Positions 1 to 7,247 of a stretch of DNA of 19,964 nucleotides are shown piece after piece (position 1 is the stretch's first letter; each line of letters starts with the position of its first letter). Made by a program: the position numbers and the translations under genes. The notes under the pieces were generated by a model. It saw only the letters and a program-made list of their open reading frames with translations. It made no database searches and was not told where the DNA came from. The stretch comes from JBHAEP01 sp041855665 (GTDB taxonomy: Bacteria > Patescibacteriota > Saccharimonadia > Saccharimonadales > Saccharimonadaceae): the NCBI GenBank assembly GCA_041855665.1, contig JBHAEP010000068.1, forward strand, positions 1-19,964, given 5' to 3'.

Positions 1-312
1 AAGCCTGATATTATGTCTATCGAGAAGCTTTTTTTTGCTAGAAATGTTACGACGGCGATAAGTGTTTCTCATGCTCGCGGTGTAGCTATGTTGACCGGCA
101 GAAAAGCAAAACTTCCTATAGCAGAATATACTCCAATGGAAATTAAACAAACTACCACTGGCTATGGAAAGGCCGATAAAAAACAAGTCCAGGAAATGGT
201 ACGCCTACAGCTTGGCTTAACTGAAGTTCCGAAGCCAGATGACTGCGCAGATGCTCTAGCGGCTGCAATTACCCATGCTTTTATCGCGCGCCAGAGTGAT
301 TCGGTGATATAA
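1..312 (+). CDS. ruvC: Holliday junction resolvase RuvC, C-terminal part (5' end outside window)
   Basis: RuvC is the endonuclease that cuts Holliday junctions delivered by RuvAB. The open frame runs in from base 1 (Lys-Pro-Asp-Ile-Met...), so the first ATG at 13 is internal. Family landmarks are visible: SIEKLFFARN near the start carries the second acidic active-site residue (codon 8, bases 22-24; Glu66 in E. coli), followed by the ARGVAM helix. Near the C-terminus, PDDCADALAAAITHA supplies the last two active-site aspartates. The first catalytic Asp lies outside the window. The stop codon (310-312) falls inside a promoter -10 hexamer for the following PBP gene. RuvC, RuvA and RuvB are in one co-directional cluster, interrupted only by the PBP gene, which supports the assignment strongly. 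Confidence 0.95.
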   Translation, partial: KPDIMSIEKLFFARNVTTAISVSHARGVAMLTGRKAKLPIAEYTPMEIKQTTTGYGKADKKQVQEMVRLQLGLTEVPKPDDCADALAAAITHAFIARQSDSVI

Positions 313-313
313 T
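305..313 (+). promoter_or_regulatory. Extended -10 promoter for the PBP gene, overlapping the ruvC stop
   Basis: TGA followed by a perfect TATAAT (308-313) ends seven bases before the PBP ATG at 321. Transcription would be expected to begin at about 320-321, at the start codon, giving a leaderless or nearly leaderless mRNA. There is no Shine-Dalgarno sequence between the ruvC stop and the ATG, which fits. Upstream readthrough from ruvC would still make a polycistronic message. Inferred from sequence only. Confidence 0.6.
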
Positions 314-320
314 TAATAGT

Positions 321-2630
321 ATGAGATTATCCCAAAAAATCAACAGAAATCGACGACAAAGACATTCATTCCCACGCCGACTCCAGTGGTGGATAAGAGA
401 AAAGTGGCGAGCGTTTAAGCTTATGCCTTTATGGAAGAAGATCCTATTTATTGGTGGTCCAATTTTAGTTTTTGTAATCATTATTCCAGCTTTGATGTTT
501 TTGTATTTTACTGCAACTATGGGCGATATGGAAAACCTGATGAATCGCAACAATACGGGCGTGGTTTTGAAGGATATAAACGATAAGACTTTTTATTCAA
601 CGGGGACAGCCGAGCATAGAAGCTTGGTGAAGCTTGATCAAATCTCTGACTATACAGAGAAGGCATTGATTGCTAGCGAGGATAAAAATTTCTATGACCA
701 CGGTGGAGTGTCTATTTTTGCGACAATTCGAGCAATTTACGGTTATGTTTTATCTGGTGGAGGTGAATTTGGCGGTTCGACTTTAACTCAGCAGCTGGCA
801 AAAATGACAGTTTTATCTACTGATCGAGGTTTTTTGCGTCAGTACCAGACTTTGTCGGTTGCGATTGCTATTGAGCGGCGATATACCAAAGATGAAATTT
901 TGGAAATGTATCTAAATTCAGCATACTTTGGCAATAATGCCTTTGGTGTTGAAGCTGCTGCAAAAAATTATTTCAACAAAACCCCAGCTGAGCTTGATTT
1001 GGCGGAAAGTGCTATGTTGATAGGTCTTTTGCCAGCGCCAAGTCGCTACTCTCCGATTGAGGGCGATGAAAAGTTGGCGGTTAGTCGTCAGGCTGAAGTT
1101 TTGAGTCGAATGGAACGCGAGGGGATGATTTCCAGTTCGGAATCTCGAGAAGCCAAGGCTAAGCAGCTTGCATACTATCCAGCCCCAGAGATTGACAACA
1201 TTGCACCTCATTTTACTGAAATGGTTCTAGCTGATTTGTATGAAAAATATGGTGAAGAAGTTGTGAAACGATCTGGATTTCAGGTTAAAACAACACTTGA
1301 TATTGACCTTCAAAATCAAGCCGTTGATGCTGCTAAAAACCGACGAGCTTATATTGAGTCAATGGGCGGCTCAAATACTGGAATTGTAGCAATTGACCCA
1401 AAGACTGGCCAGGTTCGCGCTCTTGTTGGAAGTATGGATTATTCCAATGAATCATGGGGTAAGGTGAATATGGCGACAGCATCACGCCAGCCAGGGAGTA
1501 GTTTCAAGCCTATATACTTCGCCGGAGCTTTGGCTGACGGTGTCATTACTCCAGCAAAGATTTATCGAGACGAAGCAATAAATATTAATGGCTTTTCTCC
1601 TAAAAATGCCACAAAGCTTTACTACGGAGATACAACAGTCAGGTCCGCTTTAGCTAGGTCTTTGAATATACCGGCCGTAAAAGTTATGCAAGATTATGGA
1701 ATTGATAAATCTATAGACGTCGCTAAGCGCATGGGGATTACCACTCTAGGAAAAGCTTCTAGTCACGGACTTTCTTTAGCTATTGGATCTGCGGAGGTGC
1801 CGTTAATTGAAATAACTGGCGCCTATGCTGCAATGGCAAATAAAGGTGATTATACAAAGCCTGTCGTGATTGATTCAATTGCTGATAAATTTGATAAACA
1901 AATATTTAAGCATCAAGCAGAATTTAGCGAAGCGATTAGTGAACAAGGTGCATTTTTGATATCTAGTATTTTGTCAGATAATAGTGCGCGCAGTTCAATG
2001 TTCGGTAATTCGTTAACTGTTTCGGGTAAAAAAGTAGCAGTAAAAACAGGTACAACTGATAATAATCGAGATGCGTGGACGGTAGGATTTACTAGTGATA
2101 TAGCGTTAGGTGTATGGGTTGGAAATAATGACAATCAGGTCATGGTAAGTGGTGGAGCCGATATGGCCGCTCCAATATGGAAGCAAATTATGGCATACGC
2201 GACCAAAAACTCCAACCCAAGCTTCAATCCACCTAGCGGAATTGTAGAGCGTCCTGTTTGTTATGGAAGTGGACTTTTGGCTTCAAGGTCTGGCGGCAAT
2301 ACTTATAATGAGTTCTTTTTGACTAATAAGCTTCCAGCTCAGGGTAATTGTCAGTCTTCGGATGAATCAGAGGATGATTCAAAAGATAGTGAAGATGAGT
2401 CTAGTGATAATCAAGATTCAAATACTGTGTCAAATTCACAAAACAACAATCAGGATTCATCGCAGCAGACCGGAAATTCTAGTGGCCAGACGGATAATAT
2501 TACTCCAACAATACCGACCAACCCAACCACGCCAACAGACCCGACCACTCCAACAGCACCAACCAACCCAACCGCGCCAACAGACCCAACCGCTCCAATA
2601 ACACCAACTAACCCAGTAACCGGAGGATAG
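321..2630 (+). CDS. Class A penicillin-binding protein (bifunctional transglycosylase/transpeptidase)
   Basis: This bifunctional peptidoglycan synthase polymerises lipid II and cross-links the stem peptides outside the membrane. The 769 residues show a basic cytoplasmic N-terminus and one membrane anchor (about 40-63). A GT51 domain follows, with the catalytic Glu120 in EDKNFYDH and GGSTLTQQLAK at 151-161. The transpeptidase domain has the nucleophile Ser393 in SSFK (393-396), SLN at 447-449 and KTGT at 575-578. All catalytic motifs are intact. Two cysteines (647, 677) flank the end of the folded part. An acidic Ser/Asp/Gln-rich stretch follows (about 678-725), then a Pro/Thr tail with a 15-residue repeat. 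It lies between ruvC and ruvA, and its last codons contain the ruvA ribosome binding site. The family is certain; the exact PBP1A-type subclass is not. Confidence 0.96.
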   Translation: MRLSQKINRNRRQRHSFPRRLQWWIREKWRAFKLMPLWKKILFIGGPILVFVIIIPALMFLYFTATMGDMENLMNRNNTGVVLKDINDKTFYSTGTAEHRSLVKLDQISDYTEKALIASEDKNFYDHGGVSIFATIRAIYGYVLSGGGEFGGSTLTQQLAKMTVLSTDRGFLRQYQTLSVAIAIERRYTKDEILEMYLNSAYFGNNAFGVEAAAKNYFNKTPAELDLAESAMLIGLLPAPSRYSPIEGDEKLAVSRQAEVLSRMEREGMISSSESREAKAKQLAYYPAPEIDNIAPHFTEMVLADLYEKYGEEVVKRSGFQVKTTLDIDLQNQAVDAAKNRRAYIESMGGSNTGIVAIDPKTGQVRALVGSMDYSNESWGKVNMATASRQPGSSFKPIYFAGALADGVITPAKIYRDEAININGFSPKNATKLYYGDTTVRSALARSLNIPAVKVMQDYGIDKSIDVAKRMGITTLGKASSHGLSLAIGSAEVPLIEITGAYAAMANKGDYTKPVVIDSIADKFDKQIFKHQAEFSEAISEQGAFLISSILSDNSARSSMFGNSLTVSGKKVAVKTGTTDNNRDAWTVGFTSDIALGVWVGNNDNQVMVSGGADMAAPIWKQIMAYATKNSNPSFNPPSGIVERPVCYGSGLLASRSGGNTYNEFFLTNKLPAQGNCQSSDESEDDSKDSEDESSDNQDSNTVSNSQNNNQDSSQQTGNSSGQTDNITPTIPTNPTTPTDPTTPTAPTNPTAPTDPTAPITPTNPVTGG
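2514..2627 (+). repeat. 45-bp in-frame tandem repeat coding the Pro/Thr tail of the PBP
   Basis: Two 45-bp units (2514-2558 and 2559-2603) and a partial third (2604-2627) encode PTNPTTPTDPTTPTA, PTNPTAPTDPTAPIT and PTNPVTGG. The unit length is a multiple of three, so copy-number change would alter tail length without a frameshift. Pro/Thr tails of this kind often act as extended spacers in wall or extracellular proteins; its role here is unknown. Confidence 0.85.
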
Positions 2631-2632
2631 AT

Positions 2633-3214
2633 ATGATAGGACATGTAAGAGGTAAAATTTCAGAAAAATTCAATAACACTGTTGTCGTGGATGTTTTAGG
2701 TATTGGATACGAAGTTCAGGTGGCTAGTGGTGACTATGATAAGGTCACCATTGATGACGAGGTGAAGTTGTATACCTATCATCATATAAGGGAGCAGGCA
2801 CAGGAGCTTTTTGGGTTTAGTAGTATTGCAGCAAAGAAGATTTTTGAATTATTAATCACCGTTCAGGGGGTTGGTCCGAAGGCCGCGCTTGCGATTTTAA
2901 GTCTTGGTGAGTCTGAGGACGTCCGAAATGCGATTGCAAGCAGTGATCATGGATTTATACAAAAGGCTAGTGGTGTTGGCAAAAAGACGGCCGAAAGGGT
3001 TATAGTTGATCTGGTTGATAAAGTCGGTCTTCCAACTCGATATAGCTCAACCAATTCTGAAGCTGATTTAGTTTCCAAAATAGAGGCCGGAGATGAAGCT
3101 CTTGAGGCTTTGATGGCTCTTGGGTATAATTTAGCGGATGCAACTAAAGCTCTGGAAGGTATAGATAAAGATTTACCTACATCAAAGCGCGTAACGCTGG
3201 CTTTAAAGGGTTAA
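2633..3214 (+). CDS. ruvA: Holliday junction DNA helicase subunit RuvA
   Basis: RuvA is the tetrameric junction-binding subunit that loads the RuvB motor for branch migration. The 193 residues match the usual family length and its three-part build: an N-terminal OB fold starting MIGHVRGKI (about 1-63), two helix-hairpin-helix motifs (GVGPKAAL at 79-86 and GVGKKTAERV at 114-123), an acidic flexible linker, and a C-terminal RuvB-contacting domain (about 148-193, GDEALEALMALGY). The ATG two bases after the PBP stop is preceded by GGAGG (2622-2626), which lies inside the end of the PBP gene, so translation is closely coupled. It is followed directly by ruvB. Confidence 0.98.
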   Translation: MIGHVRGKISEKFNNTVVVDVLGIGYEVQVASGDYDKVTIDDEVKLYTYHHIREQAQELFGFSSIAAKKIFELLITVQGVGPKAALAILSLGESEDVRNAIASSDHGFIQKASGVGKKTAERVIVDLVDKVGLPTRYSSTNSEADLVSKIEAGDEALEALMALGYNLADATKALEGIDKDLPTSKRVTLALKG

Positions 3215-3217
3215 TTT

Positions 3218-4219
3218 ATGGCTATTGAGCGAATTGTAGATACTAGTGTTAATGACGTTGATGAGTCTGAGCAGCAGGTTGAGGTTACTTTAAGGCCTCA
3301 GAGTTTCGATGATTATATAGGGCAGGATCGTTTAAAAAGAAATTTAAAGCTTGGTATCGAGGCGGCCAAGAAGCGACAGGAGCCCATGGATCATGTGTTA
3401 CTGTTTGGCCCTCCTGGGTTAGGTAAAACTACGATGGCAAGTGTAATTGCTAATGAAATGGGCGTGGGTTTGCGAGTGACTGCTGGGCCGGCGATAGAGC
3501 GTGCTGGTGACTTGGCTAGCATTTTAACTAATCTTCAGGATGGAGACATTCTTTTCATAGACGAGATCCATCGTTTGAGTCGTGCTGTTGAAGAAGTTTT
3601 GTACTCGGCGATGGAAGATTTTAAGTTGGATATTGTTATTGGTAAGGGGCCAGCAGCTAGAAGTGTTAGGCTTGATTTGCCGAAATTTACAGTAATTGGC
3701 GCAACTACTCGCACGGGCAGTCTAGCTGCGCCGCTTCGTGATCGTTTTGGTCATATGTATCGACTTGAATTTTATACAACAGATGAAATTAGTAGAATTA
3801 TTGCACGAGCTGCGGGTATTTTGGGAGCGAAGATTGATCAAAAATCTGCCGACATGCTAAGCACTAGGGCTAGGCTTACTCCGCGAATTGCCAATCGTTT
3901 ACTAAAGAGGGTTCGTGATTACGCTGATGTTAATGGAGATGGAATTATTGACATTCCTACAACATCTAAAGCTTTAGAAATGCTCGAAGTTGATGAACTG
4001 GGTCTTGATCCGGCCGATAGAAATTTATTAGAAAGTATGATCGAGAATTACGGAGACAATCCGGTGGGTCTTACGACAATGTCGGCTTTAACTGGCGATG
4101 AAACTACTACTATTGAGGATTTTTATGAACCTTATCTGCTACAGATCGGATTTATTGAGAGAACTCCTCGAGGCAGAAAGGTTACCATGAAAGCTAGAAA
4201 GCATCTGGGGAAGGAGTAG
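3218..4219 (+). CDS. ruvB: Holliday junction branch-migration ATPase RuvB
   Basis: RuvB is the hexameric AAA+ motor that pumps DNA through the RuvA-bound junction. The 333 residues contain Walker A GPPGLGKTT (64-72), Walker B ILFIDE (111-116, followed by IHRLSRAVEE), the sensor 1 stretch GATTRTG (161-167), the arginine-finger region LRDRFG (173-178) and a C-terminal winged-helix domain (about 260-333, ending in TPRGRKVT). Length and motif order are normal. The gene begins three bases after ruvA, with an AAAGGG site inside the end of ruvA serving as a weak ribosome binding site. It is followed after two bases by the PH-domain gene. Confidence 0.98.
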   Translation: MAIERIVDTSVNDVDESEQQVEVTLRPQSFDDYIGQDRLKRNLKLGIEAAKKRQEPMDHVLLFGPPGLGKTTMASVIANEMGVGLRVTAGPAIERAGDLASILTNLQDGDILFIDEIHRLSRAVEEVLYSAMEDFKLDIVIGKGPAARSVRLDLPKFTVIGATTRTGSLAAPLRDRFGHMYRLEFYTTDEISRIIARAAGILGAKIDQKSADMLSTRARLTPRIANRLLKRVRDYADVNGDGIIDIPTTSKALEMLEVDELGLDPADRNLLESMIENYGDNPVGLTTMSALTGDETTTIEDFYEPYLLQIGFIERTPRGRKVTMKARKHLGKE

Positions 4220-4221
4220 GT

Positions 4222-5019
4222 ATGAATCCTAATCGTGAAGAAGTTAATTTATCAAATGTCAACAGTGATGATAATCTTATCACTCAAAAGCCTTCGCATG
4301 TTACGCAGGCCTCTAGTCAAAGTGCTGGTCATAATTTTGACCCCAATCTCAGAGTTCAGTATGCTAATGAGCCAAACGTGGTTCACGCTTATCGACCAGT
4401 TGAGCCAGATAAGCCAGAGATTAGCGAAGAAGTTCGTCGGCGTCATGATGAATCTGTCAAGAAGTATCCTTTTTTAAACCTTAGTGAGGGTGAGTATGTG
4501 ATTATTTCATTGCGGCGCCATCCTATGGGGTTGATTTTGCCGATTGCGATAACTTCGTTTATTATATTGATTTTATTGTCGAGCCTTTTGGTTTATCCAA
4601 TATGGGTACGTGACAATAGTGGATTATTGGGTTTGAATTCTAGTACTATTCTTCCTGGTTATGATACTTTTGTTTTGGTTGTTTTGGGGTTAATTGCTTT
4701 GATTGGGGTTGGCGGATATATAGCAGTTTGGGTCTATCTTCAGAATAAGTTTTTCATGACAAATGAAAGCGTTATTCAAGAAATTCAGCATAGTCTATTT
4801 AGCCGACATGAACAAACAGTAAGCTTAGGAAGTATTGAAGATGCAAGCTTTAAGAAGTCTGGAATTGTTCAAACTTTGATGGATTATGGCACAATTCGGC
4901 TAAGTACTGAAGGCGAAGAGACGACCTATAGGTTTCATTATGTAACGAAGCCAAAAGAGCAAGTTGCGATTTTAAACAATGCGGTCGAAGCTTTCAAGAA
5001 CGGTCGCCCCGTGGAATAA
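4222..5019 (+). CDS. Membrane-bound bacterial PH (bPH2-like) domain protein
   Basis: This protein of unknown function has 265 residues. About 95 polar, probably cytoplasmic residues lead into two membrane helices (about 103-128 and 149-172), which are joined by a short loop and followed by a bacterial PH-like domain. The domain signature is the stretch from NKFFMTNESVI (about 175-185) through SLGSIEDASF to MDYGTIRLST (about 220-229), typical of bPH2 proteins, in which a beta barrel follows a helix pair. The start has a good ribosome binding site (AAGGAG), partly inside the end of ruvB. It is the last gene of the ruvC-PBP-ruvAB cluster and is closed by a terminator. bPH domains are usually implicated in membrane-associated oligomerisation; no substrate can be named here. 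Confidence 0.8.
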   Translation: MNPNREEVNLSNVNSDDNLITQKPSHVTQASSQSAGHNFDPNLRVQYANEPNVVHAYRPVEPDKPEISEEVRRRHDESVKKYPFLNLSEGEYVIISLRRHPMGLILPIAITSFIILILLSSLLVYPIWVRDNSGLLGLNSSTILPGYDTFVLVVLGLIALIGVGGYIAVWVYLQNKFFMTNESVIQEIQHSLFSRHEQTVSLGSIEDASFKKSGIVQTLMDYGTIRLSTEGEETTYRFHYVTKPKEQVAILNNAVEAFKNGRPVE

Positions 5020-5027
5020 GATTTAAA

Positions 5028-5060
5028 AATGCCGCAGATTATTTTGCGGCATTAGTTTTT
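5028..5060. terminator. Bidirectional intrinsic terminator between the PH-domain gene and the pseudopilin
   Basis: A 9-bp perfect stem, AATGCCGCA (5028-5036) with TGCGGCATT (5045-5053) and an 8-base loop, is followed on the plus strand by AGTTTTT. On the minus strand it is followed by TTTTTAAAT, so it can stop transcription from both sides. The pseudopilin stop codon (5039-5041) lies in the loop. Confidence 0.88.
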
Positions 5061-5431
5061 ATAAAATCGTCCTCTCGCTCCATTGTTGAGCGTAGTGTGT
5101 AAGATTTGCAGTTGGTTTCATTACATTCTGTTGGCTCGTAGCGATAATTTGAGTCTGAAGTTCCTAGTTTGTTTCCTTCTGGGTCGGTCAGTAGGGCTGG
5201 ATCGAGTGTTTTTAGTGTTTTATCGTCAATTGATAAAGGGTAGCCGGTGTTTTCTTGTCGATAGCTATTTTCTAGGCTGTAATATATAGCATTTATAGCG
5301 GTCTTTCGTTGATTGTCTCGATTCGTGCTTTCTATTTCATTGCGTTGAGATACGATAAAAAAACCAGCTACGATCGCAACAATAGCTACTACTATAACTT
5401 CAAAAACAGTAAATCCTTGAGATTTATTCAT
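5039..5431 (-). CDS. Type IV pilin-like protein (pseudopilin), standalone
   Basis: This small prepilin would be processed by prepilin peptidase and built into, or prime, a type IV pilus. Of 130 residues, the first six (MNKSQG) form the leader. Cleavage is expected between Gly6 and Phe7, and Glu11 is the conserved +5 glutamate of the mature protein (FTVFE). A hydrophobic helix covers about 7-28, then a polar domain follows with a Cys103/Cys108 pair that could close a short C-terminal loop. The gene stands alone between a terminator and a divergent promoter shared with recA, far from the pilus operon. Its extended -10 lies only six bases before the ATG and there is no ribosome binding site, so the mRNA should be leaderless. 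Which pilin subtype it is cannot be told. Confidence 0.88.
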   Translation of the reverse strand: MNKSQGFTVFEVIVVAIVAIVAGFFIVSQRNEIESTNRDNQRKTAINAIYYSLENSYRQENTGYPLSIDDKTLKTLDPALLTDPEGNKLGTSDSNYRYEPTECNETNCKSYTLRSTMEREDDFIKTNAAK

Positions 5432-5437
5432 TCTTTA

Positions 5438-5446
5438 ATTATACCA
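5438..5446 (-). promoter_or_regulatory. Extended -10 promoter of the first pseudopilin
   Basis: On the minus strand, TGG followed by perfect TATAAT ends six bases (TAAAGA) before the ATG. The expected start of transcription coincides with the start codon. No -35 match is needed for an extended -10 promoter, and none is evident. Confidence 0.65.
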
Positions 5447-5452
5447 AAAAAC

Positions 5453-5481
5453 GGCCAAAAACTATAGATGTATTTTTAGCC
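5453..5481. promoter_or_regulatory. Inverted repeat midway between the divergent recA and pseudopilin promoters
   Basis: The arms GGCCAAAAA (5453-5461) and TTTTTAGCC (5473-5481) match at 8 of 9 positions, with an 11-base spacer. The centre (5467) is 24-25 bases from both -10 hexamers, so the repeat covers both -35 zones. It is a candidate operator for coordinated control. It does not resemble the classical LexA boxes I know, and chance in AT-rich DNA cannot be excluded. Confidence 0.35.
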
Positions 5482-5488
5482 ATAAACG

Positions 5489-5497
5489 TGTTATAAT
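5489..5497 (+). promoter_or_regulatory. Extended -10 promoter of recA
   Basis: TGT followed by perfect TATAAT (5492-5497) gives a start of transcription near 5504 and a leader of about 23 bases. Unlike the leaderless genes in this window, recA then has a strong ribosome binding site, AAGGGGAG (5513-5520), ahead of the ATG at 5527. No clear -35 element is present. Confidence 0.7.
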
Positions 5498-5526
5498 ATA
5501 AAATACAAAATTAAGGGGAGTATTTT

Positions 5527-6555
5527 ATGGCGAAGCAGTCAGAAAAATCAGCCGAGTCAGCCGCTAACGAGGGAAAGTTGAAGGCGCTTGGTTTGGCAAT
5601 GGATCAGATTACTAAGCAATTTGGTGATGGGTCTATTATGAAATTGGGTGAGGATCATAAAGTTGATGTTGAACTAATTCCGTCTGGTGCTTTGAGTCTA
5701 GACTTGGCTTTAGGTGGAGGTTACCCTAAGGGTCGAATTATTGAAATTTATGGCCCAGAAAGCTCTGGAAAGACAACTTTAACACTTCATGCCATTGCGG
5801 AGGTTCAAAAAGCCGGCGGAACGGCAGCATTTATTGACGCGGAGCATGCTCTTGATCCAGCTTATGCGCGACGACTTGGCGTTGATACAACCAACTTGGT
5901 TGTTAGCCAGCCAGACAACGGTGAGCAGGCATTAGAGATTACTGAAACATTGGTTCGATCTAATGCGGTTGACTTAATTGTCGTTGACTCTGTCGCTGCC
6001 TTGGTTCCGCAAGCTGAGATCGATGGAGATATGGGTGACAGTCATATGGGTCTTCAGGCTCGATTGATGAGCCAGGCTCTTCGCAAGCTAACCGGAATTA
6101 TTAATAAAAGTCATGCTACAGTAATCTTTATTAATCAGATTCGAATGAAGATTGGTGTAATGTTTGGCAATCCAGAAACCACAACTGGCGGTAATGCTCT
6201 GAAGTTTTATGCTAGTGTTCGAATGGATATTCGTCGAACTGGCCAGATTAAAGACGGTGAAAACATTATAGGTAACCGCACTAAAGTTAAGATTGTTAAA
6301 AACAAGATTGCACCTCCATTTAGAGTGGCCGAATTTGACATTATGTACAATGAGGGAATTTCTATAACTGGAGATACATTGGATCTTGCGGTTGCTAATG
6401 GAATTGTTGGCAAGGCGGGTGCTTGGTTTGATTATAACGATGCTAAAATTGGCCAAGGTCGAGAAGCGGCAAAGCGTTATCTAAAGGAAAACCCGGAAAT
6501 TTTAGCCGAGATTGATGCGAAAGTTCGCGAGAAAGTCGAACAGGCTGAAGTTTAA
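5527..6555 (+). CDS. recA: Recombinase RecA
   Basis: RecA forms ATP-dependent filaments on single-stranded DNA, drives strand exchange and activates SOS self-cleavage where a LexA exists. The 342 residues carry the N-terminal oligomerisation region, Walker A GPESSGKT (76-83), the catalytic Glu106 in DAEHALDP, Walker B LIVVDSVAALVP (about 150-161), and the DNA-binding loops L1 (around 165-175, GDMGDSHMG) and L2 (FGNPETTTGG, about 213-222). The C-terminal domain is short, without the long acidic tail of E. coli RecA. The start is fixed by AAGGGGAG seven bases upstream. It is divergent from a pseudopilin and followed by a terminator and recX. Confidence 0.99.
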   Translation: MAKQSEKSAESAANEGKLKALGLAMDQITKQFGDGSIMKLGEDHKVDVELIPSGALSLDLALGGGYPKGRIIEIYGPESSGKTTLTLHAIAEVQKAGGTAAFIDAEHALDPAYARRLGVDTTNLVVSQPDNGEQALEITETLVRSNAVDLIVVDSVAALVPQAEIDGDMGDSHMGLQARLMSQALRKLTGIINKSHATVIFINQIRMKIGVMFGNPETTTGGNALKFYASVRMDIRRTGQIKDGENIIGNRTKVKIVKNKIAPPFRVAEFDIMYNEGISITGDTLDLAVANGIVGKAGAWFDYNDAKIGQGREAAKRYLKENPEILAEIDAKVREKVEQAEV

Positions 6556-6563
6556 AATAATAT

Positions 6564-6593
6564 GAGCCGGTTAGAGTCCGGCTCTAAATTTTT
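6564..6593 (+). terminator. Intrinsic terminator between recA and recX
   Basis: A 7-bp perfect GC-rich stem, GAGCCGG (6564-6570) with CCGGCTC (6578-6584) and a 7-base loop, is followed by TAAATTTTT. The T tract ends directly against the recX ATG at 6594. Readthrough at this terminator would set the recX to recA ratio. Confidence 0.85.
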
Positions 6594-7247
6594 ATGATTA
6601 TCACAAATATTCAATCTCAAGTTAAAAATCCTGATCGTCTCAATATTTTTATTGATGACGAATTTAAATTTAGCCTTGATATTTCTCAGGTTGTTGATTT
6701 TCGACTAAAAATCGGTACAGAGATTAACGACGATGATTTAAGAGAACTTGAGGAGGCAAGTGTTTTTGGGAAAATTTACCTCAGGGCTTTGGAATATTGC
6801 ATAAGTAGACCAAGATCTATCCGTGAATTAAAAGATTATTTGTACAAAAAAACTCAACAAACAAAATATAAGAATAGAAAAGGCGAGATAAAAATTCGAG
6901 ATGGCATTAGTCAGAAGGTTGCAAGCCAGGTCCTAGATAAACTGATTGATAAAAAATATGTAGACGATGAATCTTTTACTCGTTGGTGGGTTGAAAATAG
7001 AAATCAGAGAAAAGGTATTAGTCGCCGGAAGCTTCAGTCTGAGTTGATAGCTAAAGGTATAGATATCAACCTCATAAATCTTGTTTTGAGCGAATCTGAT
7101 CGCGATGACTCTAGCGAAATCGACAAAATTATAACTAAAAAATCTGCTCGATATAGTGATAAACAGAAATTTATACAGTATTTAATGCGACAAGGTTTTA
7201 GTTATGACGATGTAAAGTCCGCTTTAGAGCGTGCCAATATTATCTAG
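6594..7247 (+). CDS. recX: RecA regulator RecX
   Basis: RecX binds RecA filaments and usually limits their extension. The 217 residues begin in the typical way for the family (MIITNIQSQVKNPDRLNIFI, a short beta region) and contain the three-helix tandem modules. Recognisable pieces are ALEYCISRPRSIRELKDYLY (about 64-83), VLDKLIDKKYVDDESFTRWW (about 113-132) and FIQYLMRQGFSYDDVKSAL (about 194-212). A basic insert (TKYKNRKGEIKIRDG) extends the first module. Position after recA supports the call. The ATG abuts the T tract of the recA terminator and has no ribosome binding site, so expression probably relies on readthrough. The stop overlaps by four bases with the stop of the convergent PRC-barrel gene. 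Confidence 0.92.
   Translation: MIITNIQSQVKNPDRLNIFIDDEFKFSLDISQVVDFRLKIGTEINDDDLRELEEASVFGKIYLRALEYCISRPRSIRELKDYLYKKTQQTKYKNRKGEIKIRDGISQKVASQVLDKLIDKKYVDDESFTRWWVENRNQRKGISRRKLQSELIAKGIDINLINLVLSESDRDDSSEIDKIITKKSARYSDKQKFIQYLMRQGFSYDDVKSALERANII

Noticed and set aside
2514..2627. CRISPR-like repeat array
   Set aside because: The periodic sequence is an in-frame coding repeat without distinct spacers; no other array-like pattern is present.
2450..2644. Minus-strand open frame rich in Gly/Val opposite the PBP tail
   Set aside because: It is the complement of the Pro/Thr repeat and has no start signals; a shadow of the repeat.
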